Source: Antedon mediterranea (lineage: Eukaryota; Echinodermata; Crinoidea; Comatulida; Antedonidae). Taken from it: a DNA stretch of 64,000 nt. The notes under the pieces were generated by a model that was not told the origin of the DNA, ran no database searches, and saw only the letters and a list, made by a program, of their open reading frames with translations. The first letter of the stretch is position 1. Every line of letters begins with the position of its first letter. Shown here one piece after another: positions 25,415 to 36,900 of this stretch. Location of the stretch: assembly GCF_964355755.1 (NCBI RefSeq), contig NC_092674.1, positions 24,888,001-24,952,000 of the forward strand, read 5' to 3'. A program made the translations under genes and the position numbers.

Positions 25415-25447
<33 letters not shown>
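25415..25447. repeat. Homopolymer run of 33 G
   Basis: An uninterrupted G run, broken after 33 bases by T. The proline-rich reverse-strand ORF across it is an artefact. The exact length is the kind of value that sequencing and assembly often get wrong. Confidence 0.9.
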
Positions 25448-25448
<1 letters not shown>

Positions 25449-25602
25449 GGTATGGATTGGCAGGGCTTATAAATGACAAAATTAAATGCTTAAACTAGCG
25501 TCCTATTTTTGCACTGTAATCTGCCAAATTTAGGAGGGTCAGGCCGGGCGTGTACGCTATTTCATTGCATTCAATGGGATCTAAGCTTAACAACCTTTTT
25601 TC

Positions 25603-25811
25603 CTTCCTTATAGCATTACGGATGCATACACTATTTCTTCCCGTCTATTTACAGGAACTAATTCAGAAGTATAACCCAGGTCGCGAATAAAAGACTATTT
25701 GGTGATAAATTTTCTCTCATTGGACCTAAGTTATGGAATAATTTACCTATTTATGTACGTATAGCTCCAAGCGTACAATTTTTTAAGAAATTGTTAAAAA
25801 GTAAGGAATAA
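25603..25811 (+). mobile_element. 3' end of a non-LTR retrotransposon reverse transcriptase (remnant)
   Basis: From 25686 a frame reads to TAA at 25809-25811 with FSLIGPKLWNNLP and VQFFKKLLK, the typical C-terminal tail of LINE reverse transcriptases (pattern FS..GP.LWN.LP). Upstream the frame is broken, and no reverse-transcriptase core or endonuclease is present, so this is a 5'-truncated, dead copy. The clade cannot be assigned. Confidence 0.7.
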
Positions 25812-26261
25812 TTTAGATTTGTCCTTGTACACTGCTCTAATTGTTGTCCTTTGCTTTGATCTTTTTTTGGAAAAGCTCTGTATATATCCATAAATTATAG
25901 TATAGTATACGCTATAAATATTAACTGAAAGCGATAACCAAACCTTATGACTGAAAGTAGATTCAACCCAATTATTCCGATTTCGGTTCGGAAGAACTAA
26001 CTTTCGTTTAAATGACTAAACAAATATAAGGGGACAATTCAGTATCAATGGAATTCGTCTAGGGGGAAATAAACATTAACTTAAACGTACGTAGTTACGT
26101 GGGGGCGTATCCATGTTTGTACAACTATTATATTTACGCCTACATTAAGCCCACGCCTTGTTCATTTTCTTTTCTTTATGTCGTGGGAGAACATTTACAG
26201 TACATAAATGAAGGTAATATATTTTTTTCAGGCGGAAATCATTAAAAGAAAACTGGGCCTG

Positions 26262-26428
26262 AAGCTTGGTTCCTATTTGGATGCAACGCAAGAAAATTGT
26301 AAGCAGAAAGTGAGTTGAGCAATCACAAGCGACTGTTTGGATGCTCTAAGGCGTCTTGATTGGTCAAAATAATTACTTGCCATGCGCATTATACGTTTTT
26401 ACGTTGCGTCCAAGTGGGAACCAAGCTT
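26262..26428. repeat. MITE family A2, complete copy
   Basis: Ends are AAGCTTGGTTCC on the left and GTGGGAACCAAGCTT on the right, with inner arms GAGCAATCACAAGCGA and CTTGATTGGTCAAAA. One of the cleanest A2 copies in the window. Confidence 0.8.
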
Positions 26429-27432
26429 AGGATGCATTGGCGTACTGTATTTACATTATATCATGTGTTAACAGTAACAAATAAGTCAGTGTTTACTTTT
26501 TCATGTAGGCCTGAAATGAAATGCTCGTAACTGAATTTGAGTTTGTCAAACGTGTTTTAAAATAATATAATAACTATCTTCATTGTTTTCTACTCTTATT
26601 CTCTCCACTCTTTATTCGCCAGCCTGTTGCCTCATTTGTTTTTATTTCTTTTATTCAAGTCCAATCAGGCAGCGATTGTCTGCTTTTTATTCTTAGTTTT
26701 CTCGAAATACCCTTAGTAGTGTTGCCCGAAATATAATGATTGATTCTGGCTATTTTACTTTAAGTTTTGATTTAGCTTTTGCTTAGGCCTATTTAATTTT
26801 GTATCTCCATTGAGATGCAACCACTGATACCCACAGCATTGTCAGTTTTCCAGTGCTTATTTTATTTGTATCTCCATTGACATCCAACCATTGATAACCA
26901 CATTGTATTTGCGGATAGAATAAGTCTACATGAGCATCCATGTTTAATACATTTTATTTACGTGTATTTGTGCCTCGATCAGAGGCTGAAGAGATTAGAT
27001 TAGAGAAGAGATTAGAGAACTATGTATTACTGCTTTGCTGTATAAATGATTAAAATTAAAGAGATTTGTCAAGTTATATTTTGACTAACCGGAAAAACCA
27101 GTTATTTGTTTGATATCTATGGAACGCATTTCTTAGGATATATTGATTTAACCTCATAAAAATAACAATAATTACTCAACATTAATTATTATTCCGATGT
27201 TATATAAAGATATAAAGGATTTTCCGTCTGATTCACAGTGTATTGTGTAATTATATAAAGCGGCAAATAATGATAGCACACAATAGACATTGTATATGAA
27301 TTATGATTAATTTCCGGTAGCGTGCCATATTTAATTCCGAACCTCGTAGGGCGCGGTACAGTATAATACTATCAGGCTCACTGTTTGGAGATACAGTATC
27401 ATCACTTGCATCTAGGCCTCTAGTTCGCCATC

Positions 27433-30400
27433 ATGGTTGTTAAAGATACCGATAAGAACAACGGCGCATCATCTTTAAAACGTCTAACTCTGTTGTTTAC
27501 GTTAGCGTACGGAGGCATCCTCCTTTTGGGATGTGTCTCGTTGTATTTGTTTTATTCTGTTCACCAACTGAAGGAGGACAACGATTTATTGATAAGCGCA
27601 CTTGATAACGATGTAAGTACATTTAGTTATGCATGTTCAGGAAATTTATTTATAGGTCCATGCCATAATCATAGACCTAATTTATAGGTCCATGATCATG
27701 TAATTTGAAAAGTAATTTATAGGCATGTGCGCTATTATACAATGACATTAATCTGTTTTTATGTATTATATTTATAACCTACAGAATGGTGAAAGTAACT
27801 ACAGAGCGATAGTACGAAACAGACGTAACCCGAGTAAGTATCTTATGTATTGTTATATAATTATAACCCGTTGAGTAATAATTAGTAATTAAATATAATC
27901 AAAATATATTTCTTTACGCTAACGTAAATTGCGCTCTTGATACAATGTGTGACCCCTGATACTATGAAAGCACTTTGTTCCTACTGAGATGCAACGAAAG
28001 GATTTAAAGGCATTCGGATTGTCGCTTGTGATGGTTTCGTTGTTGCGTTGTGTGGAAACAGACCTTTAGTATCAAGTACATTAGAATGTACGTCATAATA
28101 GGGAAAAACATATTACCATTACGTCATAATATGGGAAAACATCTGACCATTACGTCATAATAGGGGAAAACATCTGACCATAATCAATTTATTATTGTTT
28201 CGAATATTACTAAATAAATCAATAGATTTATAATCAATATTGCACAAATCACTTGCAATACGGAGTAATACTAAGGTAATGACACAAGATGTCAAGATTA
28301 TTTTTAGAACAAACATTAGTCACATGTGTCATGGCTAAATAGATTTGTGATGCAATCAATAATTTCAAATAATTTTCTAAACAAATTTATTTATGTAGCA
28401 CCACTTTTGAAATTAAATATATGTTGTTTGATTAATTTTTATTTTCGGTCGGTAAATGTAGTTTTGTATTGCAATGTGCTCATAATTTATATAAGCAATA
28501 ATAATTTTAAATTGGGTGGTATATGTTGTTGCAGTTGAAATGCGTGTCCTTAAAGTTTGAAAACTATTTGCGGGGGTTGATGGTGATAGGCCTACAGCTG
28601 ATGAATAGCTGATTTATTAATGCATGTAGACGGAGTGTAGAAATTAGAATCGTATTTTGTTATTCACATGACTTATATTTATCTTTACAGGTTCAAACTA
28701 TCAGGTAAGGCTTTTAAAATTATTCTATACGGTATAACCGTAAAGTAGGTCTAGTGCATGACGTCGACAGACTGTACATGCGCTAAGTTTCCAGCAGCAT
28801 ACGTGAACCATGGATGTTAAGCTATGTCTATACTGTCGAACTAGTTTGTGATGTACCCAAATATGGTAGTGATATGCCCAAATATGGTAGTGATATGACA
28901 TCATCATGTCCATAAATAGGCATATCACTTTTTTTTTGTCACATAAACGTTGATAGTGGTAGATAGAGTATTAGGTTAGGAAAGGATTTTTAGACTGACG
29001 CCCAAAACCAATGTTTGCACAAATGTGACTTTTTGCACATTCCACGGCTCAACATCCTGACAACATGCAAACAATGAAAGCAATGTTTAAATTTACATTG
29101 TTGTTAGGGGATAATGATAACGTACGGTTAATGACGTCAACACCGTCTGTCCCACTCGTTTGACCAGTTGGCGTATTGGTACTATAGCGTTGGAGGGCCA
29201 TTTATGTTTCCTAACTCCAACCCACCCCCCTCCCCCTGCTTCTGCGTAACGCATCTGGTTTTACGGTAAGGTATCTTATCCAGTTATGTGTAATTATCCT
29301 TTCACTCATTGTAGTTTTAATATTTAGAATTTTTCGGTACCCTGAAACTAAAATTCATTACAGTTTCTGTCCTGTTTCCGTTTTTTTTATGGGCTGCTTC
29401 GCTTTTTTTGGAATTTTTTCCCTCTTATTTTAATCATATTTACTGTTAATTTTATTTATTATGACATCATAAGAGAAATAAATTTTACTTTGATTGATTG
29501 AATGAATGATTATCGATTTACCGTATTAGCAGATAGAAGATTTGAACTACTCAGGCCTAATTGTAGCCTAGTGTGTTTTCTCCCCTTTGTTTTGAAAGAA
29601 TATGTGGGTTTTGTGGTGTATTAAGACAATTCGTTTTCTTTTTCATTTCCTATTGAAAATATTGTCTTAAGTCTAGCCTTTTGTTTACATACCAAAGGAA
29701 ATATAAAGACATAGTAGGCTGTATTGATAATTACATATGGTTAGATCATCGAGACATCTCAAGTATTCATTCATCCGCCCTCATAATATGCTGTTTAAGA
29801 ATATAAAATTTAAAAAACAGCGAATACTGAATAGCAAATGAAAAGTTTTACGGCATCGCAATTTGAAAGACAGACACCGAAAAGCCGCAACGCTAGTGCT
29901 AAACAATGGCAATGGTTTTGTGAAAGATAAAAACGGGAAAAGTCTTCAATGTATTGCTTTGTTAGGCCTCTACCTCTATGGTTAGGCATTGTCTCCCAAG
30001 CACCTTGAATCCGCCCCTACAATAAATTGATATGCCTCTATAAAGCAGGATTTCCTCAGCTTGAATGTATTGGAAAATAATAAAGATAGACCATGGTTGG
30101 GTAAACTGACTTGAAAAAGGCCTACGTCAGCAACAATGTACTTGGACTTTAATAATCGTCGCGTATCCGACTATAACCATTACGACGTACGTATTCGCTG
30201 TTATTTACGTCGACATAGGCCTACTCTTACCCGGCAATACCCGGTGGCTTTATCTATCCTACTTAACTTACCATGATGTTTTTGAATGCAAGAGTATTTC
30301 CATTGAGGATCCAGCTGGCATATTACGCAATAAGTAAAGGTTCGTAATCCAAAAAACTTTAGTACGTTCAAACAACAAATCCAAAATAGTGAAGGTTAAA

Positions 30401-32488
30401 TGTGAGGTAAATTAAACTCACAATAGTATAGAAAGCAGACAAAATAGTGAGTTAATGTTTTCAACTGATACATGCTAATTTCTGGATTGCTATCGAATAC
30501 TTTTTGCACTCACATCTTTCGCTTTTCAAACCGTCTACCGTTTAAACTTGTAAAAATTCTTGACGTCCGTTAATCAGCTGTTCGTTGCGATTACGTCATT
30601 AATGAATTTGAATATAATAATGTGTCCAGTTAGCGTGTTTGTCAATAAAGTAGTAACCTTTGTGACATTATTTAGTAGTTATAGTAATAATAATAATCCT
30701 AACATAGAAACTTACCTAACTATATTAATATGATGGTGCTGTTGAAGATGTTGATGATGACGATGTTGAAGATGATGGTGCTGATGAAGATGATGATGGT
30801 GATGATGATGATGATGATGCTGATGATGAAAGTGATGTTGATAATGATGATGTCGGTGATGGTGATGGTAATGATGATGATGTTAGTGATGTTGTTGATG
30901 ATGATGATGGTGATGATGATGGTCATGTTGATTGTGAGATGAAGAGGATTATTTAGATGTTGATTCGATTATTTTGATGATGATGATGATAATGATGATG
31001 TTGATTCGATTATGATGATGATGATGATGATGATGATGTTAGTATACTTGTTTATGTTAACATTTTTTTTATTATATAAAAAAGAACCTTACCAAAAACT
31101 AAATCTATATTGCAGACGAGTAGACGGCACTCAATAATGGTCGGTTCCTCGGCACACATGGTCGGTCACATAGAAGCAAGACTATCCCGCGGTAGGTATT
31201 TAGAAAATACGAATCGAGAATGTTTAAGCATGTTTGTTATAAGGTTATACAAAAACAATTACACTTTCCACTGTGTGACCTTTTTGAATCACCATCACCA
31301 ATAGCTCTCTGGTCATTTCGGGTCTACGTGAGAAATTGATACCTCCCATATCTGAAGTTATTTCTGATTGGTCAGAAGTATGTTATGACACGTACGAATA
31401 CCCGGATGCTCGGGATTTGACTGGGGATTAGAGATCGTTCCATTTAACACGTCGTCGCAGATAAACTACTTAATAATACCATTATTTTCTTTGTAAGGGT
31501 TTCTTCTTGTACTGTATTTAATATGTATCACTCTGTAGACCTACTTAATTGACCACCATTTTGCTTTATGAATGTTTGTATAAAACAACACGTTGTATAC
31601 ACATGACCTTCACCGATCATACGCTAATTATATTTATATTAAATGAGAGATGTATATTGTGCTATTGTTTACCACAAGTCTTTAGTTCCAGTATAGTTAT
31701 GACACGCCATACGTGTCAAAACGTCTTATTTATTTTTTCCGAACATTATAGTTTAATCACCGTCAAGATACCAACTCTGTTTGGATAAATGTGTAAGAAA
31801 ATGGGACACTGTATGTAAAATCAATGATTTGCCATTCATTTTCAGGACAATGGCTGACTTGGTGCTTTAGGAAAACATACAGCAAGCCGACTAACGCAAC
31901 AAATTGCGTTTCGACACTGAGTCACAGTGATTTTGTAGTTGCCGACGATAAGCGGACAATCACCATACCAAAATCTGGTTATTATTTTACGTACGCTCAA
32001 CTACTAACAACGGCAAAATCAAGTGCGACTAAGGGTTTTCAGATAGCAGCTATACCAGGAGGACGAATATCTGAAGCCTATCCGGTCTTGTCCGGTTACC
32101 AAACACAATATCCGTAATTATCTATTTATACTTTTATATATATAAACCATAACATGCGGATAGCCGAGTGTATTTTTACCGTATACCAAGTGTTTAATTT
32201 AATATTATCTGAATAATATAATAATTATTATTATGTTTGCGTTTAAATTTACACAATAGGTTGTATAAGGATCATTCACCAACAGAAAGTAAAGAATCTT
32301 CATACGTTGGGGGCGCTATTTTCTTTTGTCAAGGGGACCTGATTGGAGTTCGTGCAAATCCGAACAATAACGAAGACATCACTCTGGATTCGTCTGAAGA
32401 AGGATCGTCTTACTTCGGAGCTCTCATTTTAAAAGAGATTCCTGCTCACCTAAATTATCGATATTGTGTTAAAACCTACAAATCATAA
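27433..32488 (+). CDS. TNF-superfamily ligand, type II membrane protein (six exons, 271 aa)
   Basis: Exons: 27433-27612, 27785-27833, 28691-28704, 31116-31191, 31846-32113, 32260-32488. All have GT/AG borders, phases 0,1,0,1,2, and a total of 816 nt in frame to TAA. Residues 1-17 are cytoplasmic, about 18-41 form one hydrophobic membrane segment, and no signal peptide is present. The stalk holds RNRR (71-74), a canonical furin motif, so a shed form is likely. The TNF homology domain runs from about 92 (SSAHMVGHIE), through SGYYFTYAQL and FFCQGDLIGVRAN, to SYFGALILKE near the C-terminus. The phase series matches the ligand gene at 10 kb and the last exon is 229 nt in both, so the two are tandem paralogues separated by Norrin. 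The 14-nt exon is inferred from phase and consensus sites; transcript data would settle it. The receptor is unknown. Confidence 0.9.
27972..28071. repeat. MITE-A2, decayed, in TNF ligand intron 2
   Basis: Retains CTTTGTTCCTACT, GATGCAACG and TCGCTTGTGATGGTTTCGTT with degraded ends. Confidence 0.45.
28088..28180. repeat. Tandem repeat, about 31-bp unit, three copies
   Basis: Three copies of a unit containing TTACGTCATAATAGGG and AAAACATCTGACCA. Located in intron 2 of the second TNF ligand gene. Each unit carries TTACGTCA, which resembles a CREB/ATF site; that reading is only suggestive. Confidence 0.7.
28818..28965. repeat. MITE family B, copy 4 (inverted core)
   Basis: Left end GTTAAGCTATGTCTATACTG, right end TTGATAGTGGTAGATAGAG. 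The core runs in the opposite direction to copies 1-3 (ACATCATCATGTCC) and has a doubled ATATGGTAGTGATATG. In intron 3 of the second TNF ligand gene. Confidence 0.7.
30728..31045. repeat. GATGAT microsatellite tract
   Basis: More than 250 bp of imperfect TGATGATGG/GATGTT triplet repeats in two blocks, ending about 70 bp before the exon that begins the TNF homology domain. The ORFs on both strands here (runs of Met/Val or Ile/Thr) are low-complexity artefacts. Confidence 0.9.
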
Positions 32489-33485
32489 TTGTTTAAACTA
32501 GATGATGTGAGTGTCTGTCTACAATAACCTAACCTGGGCACAATATTAAACAACACGGTCTACGGACATAATTAACAGTGTCTATATAAATATGCTATTA
32601 TTAAAATATATTTACGGCATATCAAGGTGCTAAAAGCTTTCGCTCAATTTCAATATTCTCAAGAACTTTTTGACTGAATTGACTATACATAACTAATAAT
32701 GATATCAAGTCGTATCAAGTTCTTTTGTAATCATAGGTCCTAATCATAATGCTAACATTACATACAGTATTATTATAAGCTACCGCTTGTTGTTGGACCT
32801 TTGTTGATTGTCATTCCATTCTGTTTTAAGTAAAACACATTTACCAATCCACCTGTACCACCAATGAACAATGGGTACCCAGCTCGCTACGTATTTATAC
32901 CGTTATGCATTACGTCATTATCTAAATAAATCACTCATAACGAAAAGTAACAACGCCATCACAGTACAGTACACATTAAATATGTTGGTTTTATTCATTG
33001 TATTTTTATTATATATGTCTCTAGAGCTTAATAGATATTTTTGTTTTATGGTTAATCTATCATGCATATGTCTAAAATCTTTATGGAGCGATATTAAATT
33101 GCGCGTGTCTATTGATTAATACACGTTTTGATATTCTCGTAACTACGGTACTATGTCTAAAGGCAATACATCACGGACTGATTTATATCCAGCGATGGTA
33201 AAAATTTGGTCCATTACAAACAAAGTCCAACACGTAAATATTAATTGAACCTCCCTCTAATTTCTTTTACTACAGTAAATTTTATCTATATTACACAATT
33301 ATTATTATACATAGTTGCAGGTGCAAAAAAATGAAACAACTTACCAATTGAATTATTCACGAACAATTACTTATTTTAAGAGAACTCATTTCTTTTTTAA
33401 ACTAAAACTTTTATTTCAATTCTTGTATCTCAGACAGGACAATCCTGAATAAATGTTGTTTAAATAAATACCTTTTTAAAATAAC

Positions 33486-33556
33486 ACGTCGATGGGGTTT
33501 GAACCCTTGTGTTCAAGATTAGGAAGCTAAGCACCTACTATTCAGCCAGCCTCATC
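33486..33556 (-). repeat. tRNA-like sequence (tRNA-derived SINE head or tRNA pseudogene)
   Basis: The minus strand has an A-box-like TGGCTGAATAGTAGG and a B-box-like GGGTTCAAACCCC at tRNA spacing. The acceptor stem does not pair well and the anticodon is unclear, so I do not call a functional tRNA. Confidence 0.5.
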
Positions 33557-33660
33557 ACAGCCGGCTCGTTCGACGTTTCATGCAGAAAACATGAATGATT
33601 CATTTTTTTTAGTATATATTATGCATTATTCATGATTTCTTCTGCCTAATAGTAATACCA

Positions 33661-33774
33661 TTTCACATCTGCAAAACTTGTAACCAGGTTTGCATTGTGT
33701 CAATACCAAGTCGGGAGATCAAACCTTGTTACAATTTGTTAAAAGTTGTATTAATAATTTATGCAGATGTGAAA
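33661..33774. repeat. Small inverted-repeat element (MITE-like)
   Basis: Ends are TTTCACATCTGCA and the exact inverse TGCAGATGTGAAA, about 114 bp overall, non-coding. Confidence 0.65.
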
Positions 33775-33938
33775 GGAGAATACAAATTTCGCGCCCATCT
33801 CATCGAAATTAGGTGATGGTGTTGTCTCTAGACATCCTCCGAGAGTAGGGTGAATCGAAAATCGGGTAGACATTCATTCACTTACTTACTATTCTTCATA
33901 TTCTTACAGAAGAAATACGCAGAAACATCTTAGAAACA

Positions 33939-36900
33939 TTATCCGGAGTCAATCCATTTGTAAAAACCAGCAAATTCCAAATGCGTTACTAAATCAGACG
34001 ACCAGTAGATATTGCAATTCTGGTCGATCACAGTGTATTTGAAATAAATACAATGACTTTGGCTCAAACATTGATGGGCGCAACGTATTCGAGAAGATTG
34101 CCTTGACGTAGTGATGATGTGGTTCGAATCATCAGACGACCATTCAGATTCTGGGGAAGTTTCTCCTGATTGGAAAATTCCATCGGTAGAGCACTTGTGT
34201 ATCTCTGAAAGTACATTACAAAAGCAACAGACCAATTAAGCTAATGGTTTGGGAAAATTATAAATAATAATTTTAATTATAATAAAATGGCAATAAAGCG
34301 CTTATATTACACGTATGGAACACAGTTCCATCAATGAAAATAATATTTTCATACATACAATACAACAACTGAATATGCATCGTTTAGCTTTATGTAAAAT
34401 TATATAGATTTTTCGCAATCCTGGAATTCTACGTCATAGTATACAGCAGCTAAATCTTACTTGTTTCATCTTTGTAGGCCTTCATTTCGGCTTCATTGAG
34501 TACCCTGTCAAATAGCTGAAGTCTTGAGAAACCCATTGATTTTTCAGCATCAACTTCAACTTCACCCGATATATCGCCGGGGTAAATAATAACTTTACCA
34601 AAGTTGATCGTAACAGACGAGAAAGACGTGTTAGCGGTGCGGACGATCTCTCCATCTCTCCAGATACTCATTTCACCGGCATCCCCGTCGAATGTTAAAC
34701 CAAGAAACGTCCACGTAGAAAGCTTCAAAGTATTGACTCTCATCATTTCACCATTACGACGAATAACTACTTCACACATGTGGAGAACATTATCGATAAT
34801 AGAGACCCGTATGTTAAACGCCGTGCCGCTTGACTCACCCATTTGAAAGATAGCTCCCTGAGTGGCGTTTGCAAACAAGTACGCAAACACTGTCAGTGAC
34901 ATTTTAGTAACTTGTCTCCATTCAGATGTTGATGATACTAGTACTCTTTCTGATGATCCACTAAACTCAAAGGCGCCATCGAGGACACCGTTATGGTCGG
35001 TAAAGTAGCGGTAGTTATCCGTGTCGTAAGCATGTGTAAGGATGTCTTTTATTCCGCATAGACTGTTTAGTGGCCAGAAAGTCACAGGGAGCAAATCTTC
35101 AGAAACCGACTCTGCAATAAATTTAAATTACCATATATAAAATAACTATAAAGTTAGATATTGAAGATGTATTTTCTCCTAAAAAACATAACAAATGGAG
35201 ATTATTAATAAAATCAGATTTTGAATATGCCATTAAATTAAGTTATTCACTTCCGCAGAAAAAAAACGAAAACAAAAAAAATGTTTTCAATTTTCACAAA
35301 ACCCATTGACTTTAAGTCGATTTGACTTTTTTGCTTTAAATCACAGTTTTTTTAGGTGAATAATTTTTGTTCCGATCCAATTTCATTCAAAGTGAGTATC
35401 TATTATGGAACATACAACAAAATATGGACAATATCTTTAACCATTTCATGTTATAAGGAAAGTACGACAGTTCTATGATGATTTAGGAGATTTTCCACAA
35501 AGACTTTAAAAATCAAATCTCTGGAGTTCTATACAATCAAAATGCTGGTAGTATGTGCAAATTTCGGAGTATTTACTAGGCGACGTGAAAAAGGTATGAA
35601 ACATTTTGTTTAGGTTATCAATAAAAGTAAAAGTTTTAATGAAAAGATTTAAAGTAATTGAAATTAGTCCCCAACAAGATAGTGGAGAGCCATCTTATAC
35701 TATAAAAAAACAATAACTCCTCATTTCAGAAGTAGTTCAAACGTCTAAATAAGATTATTTTCCTTCATTCATCATACACATTCATAAACATACATAAATA
35801 AGCAACATAGTGCAAAGAAAAAAAAATAAATATACTAAAAATCATCAACATTATTAAAACTTACGGATATCATCGCTTTCCCCGTAAATTCGAATTTCGC
35901 AGACAGAAAATGCATTGTTGACACTAAGCGTAACGTACCGTCCTTCAGCTGGTGAATCACACGTAAAATCGATAATAGGACTTTCCATCACCATTTCTAT
36001 ATCTGCTGGATCACCACACAAAGTTTTATCCACCCTTATCGTAGAGCCATCTAACTGTAGCGCTATTCTTTTTTTTTCTATAATTATAAAAAATAATCTA
36101 TAAAATCCCTATGGTGGTGCATGAAAATATACAAAACATGTCTAGAACATGCCGAAAATCAGGGAGATAACATAAGATAACTTCATGTGAGGCCTAATGT
36201 TTGGTCCCCACAACAGACTCAACACAAGGATGTAAGCGGAACGCAAACTATTTGACCAATCACAAGCGATGGATTCGAACTATCGCTTTTTATCGGTCAA
36301 CTCTATACGTCTACGTCTTGCGTTGCGTTTCTTGCGGAAACAAAGCATTAGAAAGTAGGGCTGCCGTATCACACACAGAGGGTTACGTATGGCACAGGGA
36401 TGGTAGAAAAATGAGATCCCTGTAAATGTATCTTCCTTATCGTTCGGCGTGAATCGTGAATCATTTCTGATATAAATCTTACGTAAGCTCATAGCGTTGA
36501 TTACAGTTACCATAGTAACATTATATGTATCTCCAAGATCTACCGTTATCGATTCGCTAACACCACGGTCTGTTGGTTAGAGAACATCAATTATTATTGT
36601 AATTACAAAAACTTTATTATTAACATGCATTTATCTATCTATTCATTTAAATTTAAAGATATTGTTTGTACATTTGAGAAGGGGTGTGAACAGTGGCGTA
36701 ACGCAGAGCCTGCCATAGGAATCCCTAATGACCCTTCAACGCCGGAGGCCTCGGGTATTTTTAGCCTTTTCGACATACTGTTTTTTCCTCTGGACACTGC
36801 TCAAGGGCCACATCTGGGGCCGCTGGGTTTAGCCAGTGAGCGCTCATAGCCGTTACGCGTAATCCCACGACCTTCATATATCATTAGCCTGGCATTCGAC

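Larger units (their letters stand above)
21261..27432. other. Spacer between Norrin and the second TNF ligand gene
   Basis: No gene found. The first 1.7 kb may be Norrin 3' UTR, since an AATAAA lies at 22941-22946, but nothing proves it. Also present: a MITE-C left end near 22.46 kb, MITE-A copies at 25.0-25.35 and 26.26-26.43 kb, a 33-base G run, and a LINE 3' remnant. The last 100 bp before 27433 should hold the promoter or 5' leader of the TNF ligand gene. Confidence 0.55.
32489..33938. other. Convergent spacer between TNF ligand (+) and lectin-like gene (-)
   Basis: Both 3' ends point into this 1.45-kb stretch. It contains a tRNA-like sequence (33486-33556) and a small inverted-repeat element (33661-33774). 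No coding gene seen. Confidence 0.6.

Noticed and set aside
25270-25479. Minus-strand ORF with a polyproline run.
   Set aside because: Produced by the G homopolymer; no other coding support.
30720-30942. ORFs on both strands encoding Met/Val-rich or Ile/Thr-rich peptides.
   Set aside because: Direct translations of the GATGAT microsatellite; no real coding signal.
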